Made by a program: the position numbers and the translations under genes | Shown: positions 45,354-56,038 of the stretch, one piece after another | Numbering within the stretch: the first letter of the stretch is position 1 | How the letters are laid out: each line of letters begins with the position of its first letter | From: Pyropia yezoensis | Lineage: Eukaryota; Rhodophyta; Bangiophyceae; Bangiales; Bangiaceae | Reading direction: 5' to 3' | Length of the DNA: 64,000 bases | Assembly: GCA_009829735.1 (NCBI GenBank) | Contig: CM020619.1 | Span: 4,914,083-4,978,082, forward strand | Notes under the pieces: model-generated | Databases searched by the model: none | Seen by the model: only the letters and a program-made list of their open reading frames with translations | What the model was told of the DNA's origin: nothing

Positions 45354-47638
45354 GGTGATGGGGGGGGTGGGGGGGGGAAGGTGCCGAGGCCGGTAACGAC
45401 GCGCCGCCTCTGACTCCGGTACCAGAGGCAAGGCAGAGACGCCGTTGTCCGAATCCGCACCGAGCGAGATGGCGGACCGCTGGGGGGCATCGCCGGCACG
45501 CCGCGGGCGGTCCGCGGTTGGCGCGGCGACCCATTCTTGATGGCACCCGCGCCAGCACCGCCGGCCACTCCGGTTGGTCCCCCCCCCACCCACGGGGCTC
45601 GTTGACAGCAGCCCCGGCGGAGGAGCGGAGGCGGTGCGTGGGACCCCGTCGGTGCGTCGGGCCCCGCCGGTGCGGGCAACGCCCACTGGACCACAGGCTG
45701 GGGGGGGGGGAGGGTGAGGGGAGGTGAGTGGCCGCGGCTGTGGGACACACGACCGGGGGCGCCCTCGTGCGGGGAGCCTATCTACGCAAAGATCACGGGC
45801 GGTGCGCTGGCCGATCAGAGCACGCGAAGAAGACCGGCACGGTCGTGTACAGTACTGTACAGTACAGTACCATCATACACAGCCGTGTGTTGGACACAGC
45901 GCATACATCATGTATGATGCCTACCGGAAGACGACGGGGAGAGGGGGCCTGGGCGTGGTCTTTGCTGAGGGGGATAATCTGGTGAACGGTGCTGGCGTGG
46001 GGTGTCAGGCCCCCGCGGCTCGGGGCGGCCCGACCCGCCCCGAGGGGTGAGGGAAACGAGTGGTGGGGGGGGTACGTAAGGGGGGAACCGGGCTCGTCCC
46101 GTGGGCAGAGCCGGCCGGGGGGGGGGCTGGACAACGGGTAGCCGTCAGCCCCCTTCACGGCGGCCGCCTCCCTCGCGCTGGGGAGGAGGCCTCCCCCTCC
46201 CCTCGACAGGGGGGGAAGGCGCCGCCGTCGCCGCCACCGCCGCCGTCATTCCCGCCGCCGGCCTCCGCGCCGCGCAGACGGCCGCCGCTGTCGACGCCGC
46301 GGCCGCGCCCGCCTGCCGCGCCCCGGGCAGGGCGGGCCCCTGCGCTGGTCTTTTTTCTCTTTTTGGGCTTTTTTTGTTTTCTGTGCAGCGCCGGCGCCAC
46401 GGCCGCGCCCCCCCCGGTTGGGCCCACCGCGGTGCCGCCGGCCGCCTCGACGCGGGAGGACCCAGGGGCGCGGCGCGGGGCTGTGGCGGCCGCCGGGCGG
46501 GTCATCGCGCCCAACGCGCGGGATCGTGGTTGGCAGCGGGGGGGGGGAGCTGCGGCTGCCGACGGCCGCGCGGGGCGGTTGGGGTTCTCCTCTTTTTGCG
46601 TGGCGTCCGTCGCCCCACGATGGGCAGCGTGGCCAGGGTGGATGCGTGGGGGGGGGGGGGGGGCTGTGGGGGCAACGACTTGGGGGGGGCGTAGGCGGCC
46701 CAAGGTACAAACGTCGGTCTCCGCTGCATCCTAAGATCCAGGTCTTATGTGGGGATATTCTCGCGAGGCAGAGGGGGGAGGCCGGCTGGCCAGCCCGTGG
46801 GGGCCGTCTTGCAAAAACGAGCGTACGGCAATGCCACCCTCCCACCCCCGCCCCCGCCGTCCGCTTACGGGTGGAGCCATCGTGCAATGGCACACCCCTG
46901 TTCGCCGCCTCGCCCGCCACGTGCGCCCGACGCCCCCGACGCCCCACGCCCCACCCCTCCCTCCCCCTGCCCCATGCACCCCCCACGCCGCGTCAAACTC
47001 GGCCTGGCCGTCCATCCGCCCGGAAGCCAACGGCGGAGGCGGCAGCGACGGCGGCAGCGACCCGAGGGGCGGGCAGCGGCAGAAACAACCAAAAAACCAG
47101 GTTGCAGCGACGGCACAGCGGCGGCGGCAGCGGGTACCCGCAGCAGCAGCACGGCGGCGAAAGGTCAGCCGCCGGGGTGCGCAAGGCAACCGCGGTGGCG
47201 GCTGCCCGTGTGCAAGTGGCGCCGCAATGTGCTGCTGCCCCAGTGGTAGTGAAGGCGAGGGAAGGGACCATCCCGGAGGGTGACCGCCGCCCGTGGGCGT
47301 CCCCCTCCGCCTCGCCACCCGCCGTGAACCGCAAGGCCGGCCGCTGAATGAGGGAGGGAGGGGGGTGCGGCGGCGCCGACGGTGGCAATGGCAGAGGCGT
47401 GGCTGCCGCCGCCGCCGACGCGGCGATTCGCCGTGACGAGGCCCAGCGTGCGCCTCCGGCAGCCGCCGCGCGACGGCAACCGCGGCCCCGGGAGGACGCG
47501 CTGCGCGGCAGCAGCAGGGTGCACACGGACGCCTTCCCCTTCCCCGCCCCCCCGCCCTCCCCTCTCGGCATCAATCCCCAGCTGCACACCACCTTCCCAC
47601 TGATCCTGCCCCCCAGAGGTCCTCCCGCACGTTCCTCT
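45354..47638. other. Large intergenic region, no gene recognised
   Basis: About 2.3 kb. A GTAC-rich palindromic run lies at 45847-45870 (perfect 14-base palindrome GTACAGTACTGTAC at its start). A T-rich tract ending TTTTCTGTGCAG (46347-46389, plus) looks like a 3' splice site, or read on the minus strand a Lys-rich patch (KQKKPKKRKK). No exon on either strand could be confirmed. Confidence 0.45.
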
Positions 47639-50600
47639 CTAGCCCAGCCCCCACAGCGCGCGCACCGCGTCGCTGGCCGAGAGCTCGAGGGCGGCCCCCC
47701 CGCCCCACCCCCCGCCCTCCCCCGCCACCCCCCTCCCCGCCGTCGCCAGGAGCGCCCACCCGCTGCCCCCCGCCGAGCGGTAAGACACGGACATGAGGCC
47801 GCCGGGGGCGGCAGCCGCCGCACCAACGGCCGCGCCAATGCCGCCGGCGGCCAGCCACACCCGCCACAGCCGGGGCGCAGGCGAAGCGGGGGAAACGGCG
47901 GAAAGGGCAGGCGCCGACGTCGACTCGCCGCGGCTGACAGTCGCGACGGACGCTGCTGCAGTGGCGGCGGCGGCGGCGTCGGCGGCGGGTGGGGGAGGGG
48001 GAAGGCCGACCCCCCCACCTCCCCCGAGGACCCCCCGCAGCGCCTCGTCCGCCGCCACGTCCGTGACAGCCAGGCCCGCTGCGCGGAGGCGGCTGGTGCT
48101 GGCCGCCGCGGCACCCGCGGGCGCAACGCCCAGCAAACACCCCGCGGCGCCACCGCCCCACGCCAGCCGGGTGATGGTGCCACCCGTCGCGGCAACTGCG
48201 GCCGTCGCGGCGAGCACTGTCGATACGCCTCCACCGCCCGCCGCGCCGGGGCCGCCAACGACGAGGAGGCCCTCGCCGCCGCCCTCGAGTGCCGCCGCCG
48301 CGGCGGTGGCGGAGGCGGCACCCAGCGCCGCCGCGGGCGCCGCCGGCGGGGCCGGGAGCCACGCCAGCACCGCCCCACCACCGGTGCTGGCCCCGCCGTC
48401 GGCACCGCCACCGCCGCCGCCGCCACCACCGCTAGAGGAGGGCAAGGCGGGGTGGGCGCGCGCCCACGCGACCGCCGCGGCGGCGACCGTCGCGGCGGCC
48501 TCGTCAAGGCCCGGCAAACCCACCGCCGCGGCCGCGGCGGCGGCGGCGGCAACAGAGGCGGCGCCCACGACAATGCCGCCGGCGGCGAGCGGCAGCCACG
48601 GGCACGCTGTGGGCAGGGACGCCACATCCCCGGCGGTCACGTCCGCCTCGGTCGCGGGCGCCGCCGCGGGGGGGGGCGGCGGCGGCGGACGCCCCACCGC
48701 CACCGCCAACCGGATGGACGGTAGCGCCGCCGCCACCGCCGCCGCCGCCGTGACGGTTGGCCTGTGGCAGGGCAGCACAATCGTCGTCGGGGGGGCGCTA
48801 CCGTGGCCACCACTGCCGGCAGCGTCAACAACGCCAGCCTCCGCCACCTCTGGCCGCGGCGGCGGCGGAAGCGCGCGCAGGGCGGTAAGGAGGTCCGCCC
48901 CCACCCCAGCCGCCGCCGCCGCCTCCCCATCCACGTACCGGTGGCCTCGGTCCACGGCAAGCGACGCGGCCGCCGTGGCCGCAGCACCAACATCAGCGCC
49001 CAGCCGCAGCACCGTCGCCCCTTCCCAGGCGGCCACCTCGGCGGGTCCCTCCCACACGTCCGGGGGCGGCGGCGACTCGGCCGCCCGTGCGTGCGGCGCG
49101 GCGGCCGCCTCGGCGGCGGCGGGGAGCACCACCACGGCGGCAAGGCCCGCGGCGCGGGCGGCAGAGGCGACAGCCGCCGCCCGCACGGGTCCTGTCACCA
49201 CCCCACCCACGCCGGAGCTGGCCGCCGCCGCAACCGCGGCGATGATGCCAGCGCCAGGAGCGGGGGAGAGCGGGTGCCCCCCCCCCCCCACCAGCCCCCC
49301 CCCCGCGCCCCCGGCACCGCCGCCATCGACGCGCACCCACACCCGCAGGCCCGGCAGGGGCAGCCGCACCAGCGGCGCCGGTGCCCCCGTTGGCAACGCA
49401 GCCGCCGCCGTCGCCGTCGCGGCGCCACCACCGCCAGCCGGGCCCGCCAGGGCGGGCACCCCCGCGGCGGCTGCCGCGGTCGCCGCCGACGCAACGGCCG
49501 CCGCTACAGCCGCCGAGTCCGACGCGTGCACGTAGACGGTGGGGGGAACCGAGTCAAACGCCACAGATGGGGCGGAGGCGGCCGCCGCCCCAGCGGGCGG
49601 CGGAATGGTGAGCGGCGGCGACGCGGCACCCGCCGTGGCCGACTCTGGCGGCGCCGGCGGCGGGTCGTCCACGTCCATATCAGCAGGGGCGGGGGCAGAA
49701 GCGGCCACCCCCTCCCCTGCGGGAGTCCCTTCCCCTCCCCCGCCCGCCCCCTTCCCTCCCCCCTTCCCCGCCGACGACACCCCGCTCAGCCGCGCCCGCT
49801 TGCTGCGGGGCGTGCCCGCCACAAACGCGGCGTGCGCGGACGGGTGGCGCCGCTTGAGGTGCTGGATCCAGTTGCTCGTGGCGGACGTGCTCCCCCTCAC
49901 CGTCGCGTCGCAGTGGATGCACACCGCCGCCATCCGGTTGCGCGCAGTGTCCCGCGCAACGGCCGTAAAGTGCGACGCAATGACCCGCGGCGGCACCCAG
50001 TCGCCGGCGGGCGTAGGCGCGCCGGGCGTGCCAGCGGGGTCCAGCCGCGGCTCGGTCGGGGTGCGCCCGGCGGCACCCGGGCGGAGAGACCGCCCCGCGG
50101 GGGATGTGGCGGGGGCCGCCGCCCGCGCCGCAGCAGCCGCTGCCGCCGCTGCCGACGCCGCCACCGCCGCGGCACCAGCGGCGGCGTCGCCATTGGCCAT
50201 GGCCACAGCAGCAGCGTCCCCCTCCCCCGCCGCGTACGCGTCGATGGCGAGCTGCTCCGCCGCCGCCGCGTCGACGGCGGCCGCGCTGGCGGCAGCGGCG
50301 GCGGCCTCGGCGGCAGCCGCCACGACCGCCGCCGATGCCGCGTTGCCCCCCCCCCCCGCCGGTGGAACGTCGGCGGCGGGGGGCGGCGCGCCATAGGCGG
50401 CCGCGCCGTCGGCAGCCACCGCCTCGGTCGCCGCCAGTGCCGCAGCAGTCGTTGCTTCCCCGCCGTCGACCGCGTCGGCCCCCCCAGCGGTCGTCACCAT
50501 CCCCTGACCGGGCGCGCCAGCCGTGGCGGCGACGGCGGCGTCGACCGCAGCGTCAAAGTGACCACCGCCACCCGCCTCTGCCGCTCCCTCCGCCCCTGCC

Positions 50601-50878
50601 CCACCGCCGCCACCCCCATTACCGGCACCGCCGTCCCCCCCGCCTCCACCATCACCGGCCACCCCAACGGCCGCCGTAATCTCGGCGGCCGTGGCCACCG
50701 CCTCCGCCACCGCGTCGGCCGCCGCAGCGGCGGCGTCGGCCGTCGCCACCGCCACAGCCGAGCGGTCTACGTTGCCGGCGGCGGCGCCGCCGTCAATGTC
50801 TGTTGGGGGGGTATTAGGGTGGGGCGACGGCACACCCACCGTCAGGACCGACGCCGGCGGCTCCCCAAGATGGGCCAT
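47639..50878 (-). CDS. BED zinc finger fused to a degenerate threonine deaminase-like domain
   Basis: 1079 residues from the ATG at 50878. The first 290 residues are Ala-rich. A BED finger follows at about 300-355 (AVCIHCDATVRG...SNWIQHLKRRHPSAH: C..C and H....H), the DNA-binding finger of hAT transposases and some host regulators. The C-terminal 580 residues follow the order of biosynthetic threonine deaminase: GVVTGPVRAAAVASAARAAG and VVVLP (like GVITASAGNHAQGVA and IVMP), then a GATVLRLGADVGAA block, then two ACT-like regions (for example LAVTDVAADEALRGVLGG). Key PLP residues are gone: the SFKxRG Lys site reads SPAPGAG, and the SAGNH loop is lost. If right, a pseudoenzyme that may sense a ligand and bind DNA. 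The BED call is firm; the deaminase call is from my own alignment by eye. Confidence 0.6.
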   Translation of the reverse strand: MAHLGEPPASVLTVGVPSPHPNTPPTDIDGGAAAGNVDRSAVAVATADAAAAAADAVAEAVATAAEITAAVGVAGDGGGGGDGGAGNGGGGGGAGAEGAAEAGGGGHFDAAVDAAVAATAGAPGQGMVTTAGGADAVDGGEATTAAALAATEAVAADGAAAYGAPPPAADVPPAGGGGNAASAAVVAAAAEAAAAAASAAAVDAAAAEQLAIDAYAAGEGDAAAVAMANGDAAAGAAAVAASAAAAAAAAARAAAPATSPAGRSLRPGAAGRTPTEPRLDPAGTPGAPTPAGDWVPPRVIASHFTAVARDTARNRMAAVCIHCDATVRGSTSATSNWIQHLKRRHPSAHAAFVAGTPRSKRARLSGVSSAGKGGGKGAGGGGEGTPAGEGVAASAPAPADMDVDDPPPAPPESATAGAASPPLTIPPPAGAAAASAPSVAFDSVPPTVYVHASDSAAVAAAVASAATAAAAAGVPALAGPAGGGGAATATAAAALPTGAPAPLVRLPLPGLRVWVRVDGGGAGGAGGGLVGGGGHPLSPAPGAGIIAAVAAAASSGVGGVVTGPVRAAAVASAARAAGLAAVVVLPAAAEAAAAPHARAAESPPPPDVWEGPAEVAAWEGATVLRLGADVGAAATAAASLAVDRGHRYVDGEAAAAAGVGADLLTALRALPPPPRPEVAEAGVVDAAGSGGHGSAPPTTIVLPCHRPTVTAAAAVAAALPSIRLAVAVGRPPPPPPPAAAPATEADVTAGDVASLPTACPWLPLAAGGIVVGAASVAAAAAAAAAVGLPGLDEAAATVAAAAVAWARAHPALPSSSGGGGGGGGGADGGASTGGGAVLAWLPAPPAAPAAALGAASATAAAAALEGGGEGLLVVGGPGAAGGGGVSTVLAATAAVAATGGTITRLAWGGGAAGCLLGVAPAGAAAASTSRLRAAGLAVTDVAADEALRGVLGGGGGVGLPPPPPAADAAAAATAAASVATVSRGESTSAPALSAVSPASPAPRLWRVWLAAGGIGAAVGAAAAAPGGLMSVSYRSAGGSGWALLATAGRGVAGEGGGWGGGAALELSASDAVRALWGLG

Positions 50879-50974
50879 GCTCCCCACACCACCAGGAGAC
50901 CCGCAGCGGGGGGGCCGGCGGGGTGGCCGCAAGGGCACCAGCGGTGGGAAGGACGATGCAAGGGGTAGAAAGAG

Positions 50975-50996
50975 GGGGGGGGGGGGGGGGGGGGGG
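50975..50996. repeat. Poly-G tract, 22 bases
   Basis: Uninterrupted G run in the 5' flank of the BED gene; able to form G-quadruplexes. Confidence 0.9.
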
Positions 50997-51845
50997 TGGG
51001 AAGGGGCAATGTCAGGACGGGATTAGAGGGAGGATGAGAGAACGAGGGGGTGGCGGAAATCGCAGGGGCGATAGGGGAGCGTGTGATGCAACGGGGGGGA
51101 CGGACGGTCGCGCCAAGGCGGGGGATGGGCAACCGCCCGCGGTCGACCGCCCGCAGTGGACCCTGCCCGCGGTGGAGACGCGGTCAAACGGGGGGGCGGG
51201 GGGGCAAGAAAGGAGGAGAAGACGACCCGCCCAGCGCGCGGGAGGCGGATGGCAGGCACACGACCACGCGCGCGGCGGGATGACCGCCGGGCAGCCGCGT
51301 GAGGAGGAGGTTGGTGGGCGACACACCAAAAAGCGCGCGCCAACGACACGGGGTCCCACGCGTGGCTTCGGCCGAGCCCCCCCCCCCCCCCCGGAGCTTT
51401 CCTGTGGGGGGGGGGGCGTGCCACCACTGGGCCGCGACACGCCGCGAACTGGAATCTGCCCTTGTTACATACATACTGTCGTGGGTGCCGAGAAAGTGGT
51501 GGCTGGTGGGTCAGGCCAGCTTTGTTCGACTCGTTTTTTTCTTCTCAGCACTACTGAATCGTAAATCGCCGGCCGGCGCAATCGCACTGGGGCGGAGCAC
51601 AATCGAAGCGTGTGGTATGTACTGCACTCTGTGCGCACGCGGCGCCTTGCGGCGTGTTTTCCCCGTCGGTATATTTCTCCTCCTTCTCGCCTTCTGTAGC
51701 GCGCCCGCCTGCCCTCTCTTGCGGCAACTCTTCGCATACACCCTTCCTCCTTCAATACAAAATACTTGTTTGTGCGTGTTTTTCTTTTTTGCGAAGTGTG
51801 CACCGTCCGGCCCCAGTGTCTCCACCCTTCCCTTCCCCCTTCCCC

Positions 51846-51902
51846 CTTGCCCCGCCCCCACCCCCTTGCCCCGCCCCCACCCCCTTGCCCCGCCCCCACC
51901 CC
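51846..51902 (+). promoter_or_regulatory. Three tandem 19-bp GC-box-like repeats
   Basis: Three units of CTTGCCCCGCCCCCACCCC, each with a CCCCGCCCC box, end about 38 bases before the start codon at 51940. They sit in a C-rich leader. They may bind Sp1-like zinc-finger factors or act in the leader RNA; this is inferred from sequence and position only. Confidence 0.55.
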
Positions 51903-51939
51903 CCTCGGCCCCTCCTCCTCCCCTCCTCCCCTGCCCACC

Positions 51940-52608
51940 ATGTCCAAGAAGAACTCCCTCCGCCGCTCCCGCGCCTACTACTCCCACCTCCTCGCCGTCG
52001 ACGCGGCGGCGCGGGGCGCCAAGGCCGCCCGCAAGGGGCGCGCCGCCGACCGCGCCGCGCGGGCGGCGGCCATGGCGGACCTTGTCGCCCTCTCCTCCTC
52101 CCTCGCCCTGACCGTTGACGGGCGGGACGCGGCGGAGACACAGTCGGGGGCGGTGGCGTCGCCGACGACGGCGGTGGCGGCGGCGGTAACGGCGGAGGGG
52201 GCCGGGGCGGGAGGGGTGGTGGCCCCGTCGGCTGCCGCCGCCGCCGCCGCCCCGTCCGCCGTCCCGCCCGTGACGGCGGGTGGCCTGTTTGCGCCACCGG
52301 CAGTGGCGGCCGCCGCCGCGGCGGCCGCCGCCGCAGCGGGTGCGGCGGCCGGGGTGGCCAGCGGCGTCGGCGGCGGCGGCGGGGGCGCCAGCCGCGGCGC
52401 TGGCAACCGCAGCGGGCGGCCGTCGGCGGGGGTGGCAAAAAAGGGGCCAACGGCCATGGCCGTGGACGGGGCGCCGCCGCCGTCGACGCCCGTGCGGAAG
52501 GGGCCCCGTGGGGGCCGGGTGGGCAAGAAGAAGCGCCCCGCCGTCGACGCGCGGCGGACGGCCAAGCGGATGGCGCGGGCGGCCAAGACGTCACGGATGC
52601 AAGCGTAA
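51940..52608 (+). CDS. Small basic protein, probably nuclear, unknown
   Basis: 222 residues from the ATG at 51940 (CACCATGTCC). The N-terminus is basic and helical (MSKKNSLRRSRAYYSHLLAV), the middle is Ala/Gly-rich, and the C-terminus is very basic (RVGKKKRPAVDARRTAKRM). Basic patches at both ends suggest a nuclear or nucleolar RNA- or ribosome-linked protein; the first residues weakly resemble small ribosome-biogenesis factors of the Alb1 type, which I would not rely on. No catalytic motif. A 33-base G run follows 24 bases after the stop. Confidence 0.6.
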   Translation: MSKKNSLRRSRAYYSHLLAVDAAARGAKAARKGRAADRAARAAAMADLVALSSSLALTVDGRDAAETQSGAVASPTTAVAAAVTAEGAGAGGVVAPSAAAAAAAPSAVPPVTAGGLFAPPAVAAAAAAAAAAAGAAAGVASGVGGGGGGASRGAGNRSGRPSAGVAKKGPTAMAVDGAPPPSTPVRKGPRGGRVGKKKRPAVDARRTAKRMARAAKTSRMQA

Positions 52609-52630
52609 ACGAGCGGCGGCGGCGGGAGCG

Positions 52631-52665
<35 letters not shown>

Positions 52666-53150
52666 GAGGGTGGAGGTGGAGGAGAGGGGCACGGAAAGTC
52701 GGGCCGGCGGCAGCCACCCCCCTACTGAGCGCTCTCCTCGCCCGCCGTGGCGGCACTGGGGACAGGCCCGTGAGCGGGGGCTGGGCGTCGTCGCCGCCAC
52801 CCACGCGGCGCTACCGTTGCCGACGGGACCGTAAGTGGAGGGGCGGCGGGCGGCTGGTCGCCCCCGCGGGGCGGTCGGGGCGGTCGGGACTGTAGGGGCG
52901 GCGGGCGGAGGCGGCGGGAGGGGTAGCGGTGGCGGTGGAGGTTGGCCGCGACCCGAGGCGGCCTTGCATCGTGCACAAGCCGTGTGGTTGCGCGCTACGG
53001 CCCCGCGGGGGTGGCATTGTTGGTGCGCGGTGCGGCGCCGACGCTTGCCGACGTCCCGCCCGTGGACAAAAGAGATGTGAAAGGGTTATATATGGAAAAA
53101 CCACAAGCGCCGGAGCGCCTCGGCTGGGGGGCCCGAGCACCCCCTCCACT
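52609..53150. other. Convergent 3' region
   Basis: Holds the 3' ends of the small basic gene and the SLC13 gene. Main content is the 33-base poly-G run. No gene seen. Confidence 0.55.
52632..52664. repeat. Poly-G tract, 33 bases
   Basis: The longest of more than ten G or C runs of at least 13 bases in the window. It sits in the probable 3' UTR of the small basic gene, on its coding strand. Confidence 0.92.
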
Positions 53151-56007
53151 CTAGGTGTAAAAGAAGGAGCATAGGAACACCGCCACAAACGCAAGCACAA
53201 TCTGCAGGGGGAGCCCAAAGATGATCCTGTGGGGGGGTGCGTTGCAGAGGGAACGAACGGCACACGCCGTCACAGTGCACCGCGTGCATGTCACGTCGAA
53301 CACGCGCAATGGGCACACGGGAGGTCACTCGGGGTCAGTACCGTACGCGACCGTGGCATCGCGTCCAAAGGCGCAAAGAACAAACAACAGCAGGGAGTCC
53401 ACGTGAAAACAAAGTCACCACGTCACTTGTGAGAGCAGAGTGAACAAGGAACGTACCAGTCCACAAAGTGATATCTGCGTCAGACGCAAAGAGCAGAGCA
53501 TGACAGTGGACCAGGAAGAGCGGGCGGAGGATAGGACAAGACCAGCAGTAAGAAGGGGAGAGCAGCGTCAGTCACATCACGCATGGGAAGCAAGACGAGT
53601 GGCGAGACTCCCGCAGCTCATCACCCTCCAGTAGGAATCAGTAGAGGCGAGCCCAGGAAAGCAATCCACTCAGCCGTTGTCGCCCGCCGCTCGGCCCTCT
53701 CAACATACCCTCCCGGCCCGTCAACCAACAGGTTGGTGGTGTATCCAATCGGAGTGGAAAAGCTGGCACTTGCCGCCAGCATAATCGTGTAGAGGGCGGC
53801 GAGGGTGTTGAGCCCCTCGCTCTCGATGATGGTCTTGGCAATGGGGAACACCAGCGCCACCGCCGCGTTGTTGGTAATGAGGGAGCTGAGGATGGCGGTA
53901 CTGAGGTAGATGCCAAACAGCAGCCCGCGATTGCCGAGCCCCCGAAAGATGCGGACGATAAAGTCAGCCAGCTCGGCGGCGCCGCCGCTCGTCTCGAGGC
54001 CCTTGGACACGCCAAACGAGGAGGCCACCGTCAGAATGACAGGGATGGAGACGCTGTCACCCGCGTTACGGAGCGTCAAGCATGAGGTCACCAACATCGC
54101 CGCTGCGGCCAGGCTGGCCGAAGTCAGCAGCGGGTAGACGGGGCCCCCAACCGTGGCGAGCAGCACCATTGTCGACGCAATCACAGCGGACAGCACCATG
54201 TGCAGGCGGTCCTCGCGGGGGGGCTGGCTGCCGCTCACCTCTGACACCAGCGCAAAGTTGCTGTTGCGGCCGTGGCGCTCCATAAACTCGGTGGACGTCT
54301 CAAGCAGCAGCGTGTCGCCAGCACAGAGCGCAATGTCCGCAATCTTTTGGCGTACGTGCGTGCCCCGCCGGTGGACAGCAATGATGGCAGCCTGGAAGCG
54401 GGAGCGGAACTTGGATTCTTTGACGCTCCGCCCCACCAGCAGCGACGTGGGCGATATGACCACCTCCACGAGCCGCCGCTTGTGGCGCTCGGCCGCCAGC
54501 TTGGTCGACTGCACCGTTGCTGGCACCAGGCCCACAATGTGGTACAACTCCGTCACAGTCTCAACGATACCCGCAAACAGTAACGTGTCGCCCGCCTCGA
54601 TGCGGGTCTCGGGGGAGACGGCGGGAATAACCTCCCCGCCCGCGCGAGTAATCTCAATGAGGAAGAGTCCCTGCAGCTGCCGCAGCCCCGCATCCGTAAC
54701 AGTCTCATTGACAATTGGCGACCGAGACTCGACGAGCAGAGCGACCGTGTACTCGCGCGGGTTCTTCGTGACGGTGGCGGTGGAGGAGGCGCCGCGGTCG
54801 CGCAGGAGACAGCGCGAAAAGACGAGCATGTAAAGAATGCCCACAAGGAGTGACGGGAGGCCAACCTTGGCAATCCCAAAGATTGTCAAGTTGATGGGCT
54901 CCCCGTTCTGGTCCTCCAAGCCGTCCGCCTCGGCCAGCGCCTTGACGACCAGGGACGTGCTCGTCCCGAGCAGCGTGACCGTCCCTGAGGTGGCAGGAAA
55001 GCCGGGTAGGATGTAACGCAGCAGGTGAGACACGAGGAGGAAGCAGAGGGGCGGGTGGTTGGGTGAAGAGGAGACGTCAGCATTCGAGCAACTCAGAGCC
55101 ACAGACGGGGCCCACCGTTGGCCTACAACACGTATACGAGCCTCGCCGCGTGGCGCGAGCCCCTCAACAGCAGCGACAGCCGAGCCAGTAGCTGCGGCAA
55201 GCGGTACATAAACGGCGGTACCCCACGTTCAACAGCAGTTGCGGACGCCTAAGCGACCCACTGCTCAACAGCAGTTGCGGACGCCTAAGCGACGCACTAC
55301 AGGTGGCGAACCCATCTGCTCCCCCTCCAATTCTCCCAGCCGCAAGCCCACCCCCAGAGCCACCCTACTTACCCCCCAGAATCGCCGCATTGTTGAGCGG
55401 CATCAGCAGCTTGGCAATGGGAAAGCCCGCGCGGCGGCTCCACCCCTGCACGACGGGAATCATCATGGTCACGACGGGGGTGTTGTTGAGAAAGGCCGAC
55501 GCGGCCGCAACGGGCACCATCAGCCGCAGCTGCGCCACCCACAGCTGCTTGGGCTTGCCCAGCAGCACCCGAAAGACGGGCAACAGCACGCTCGTCCGCT
55601 GGATGCCCTCGGCCACCACAAACAGCACCGCCACCGTCGCGACGCCCGTGTTGGAAAAGCCCGTCAGCGCCTGCGACGGGGTCACCACCTTAAAGGCGAG
55701 CATCGCGAGGAGGGCGAGGAGCATCGCCACCTGCGTCGGAAAGGTGTTTTTGATGAGCAGCGCCAGCAGGAGGCACAGGATGGAAAAGGCCATCCACGCC
55801 TTCCACGGGAGGGGGCCAAACGCGAGGGTGCCCAGCAGTGCCAGCCCCCCCGCGCAGGCGACGAGAAACAGCAGGATGCCCCAGTTGTCCCGGAAAAAGG
55901 CGCCGAGGGTGGACCGGAGGGCGGGGACCAGCCCCACGTCGCGGGCGACTTCCACAAACGGCCGCCGCCGCTTGCGCGCGCCGCCGCCGCCCAGGATGCC
56001 GCCGCTG

Positions 56008-56038
<31 letters not shown>

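Larger units (their letters stand above)
50879..51939. other. Divergent promoter region
   Basis: Lies between the BED gene (minus) and the small basic gene (plus), so both promoters must be here. Contains a 22-base G run (50975-50996) and three GC-box-like 19-bp repeats close to the plus-strand start. The stretch 51480-51780 is less GC-rich and looks like ordinary promoter DNA. Confidence 0.5.

Noticed and set aside
48764-50968. A long plus-strand Arg-rich ORF
   Set aside because: Antisense shadow of the BED gene, made of RRR and GGR runs; the minus strand has the BED finger.
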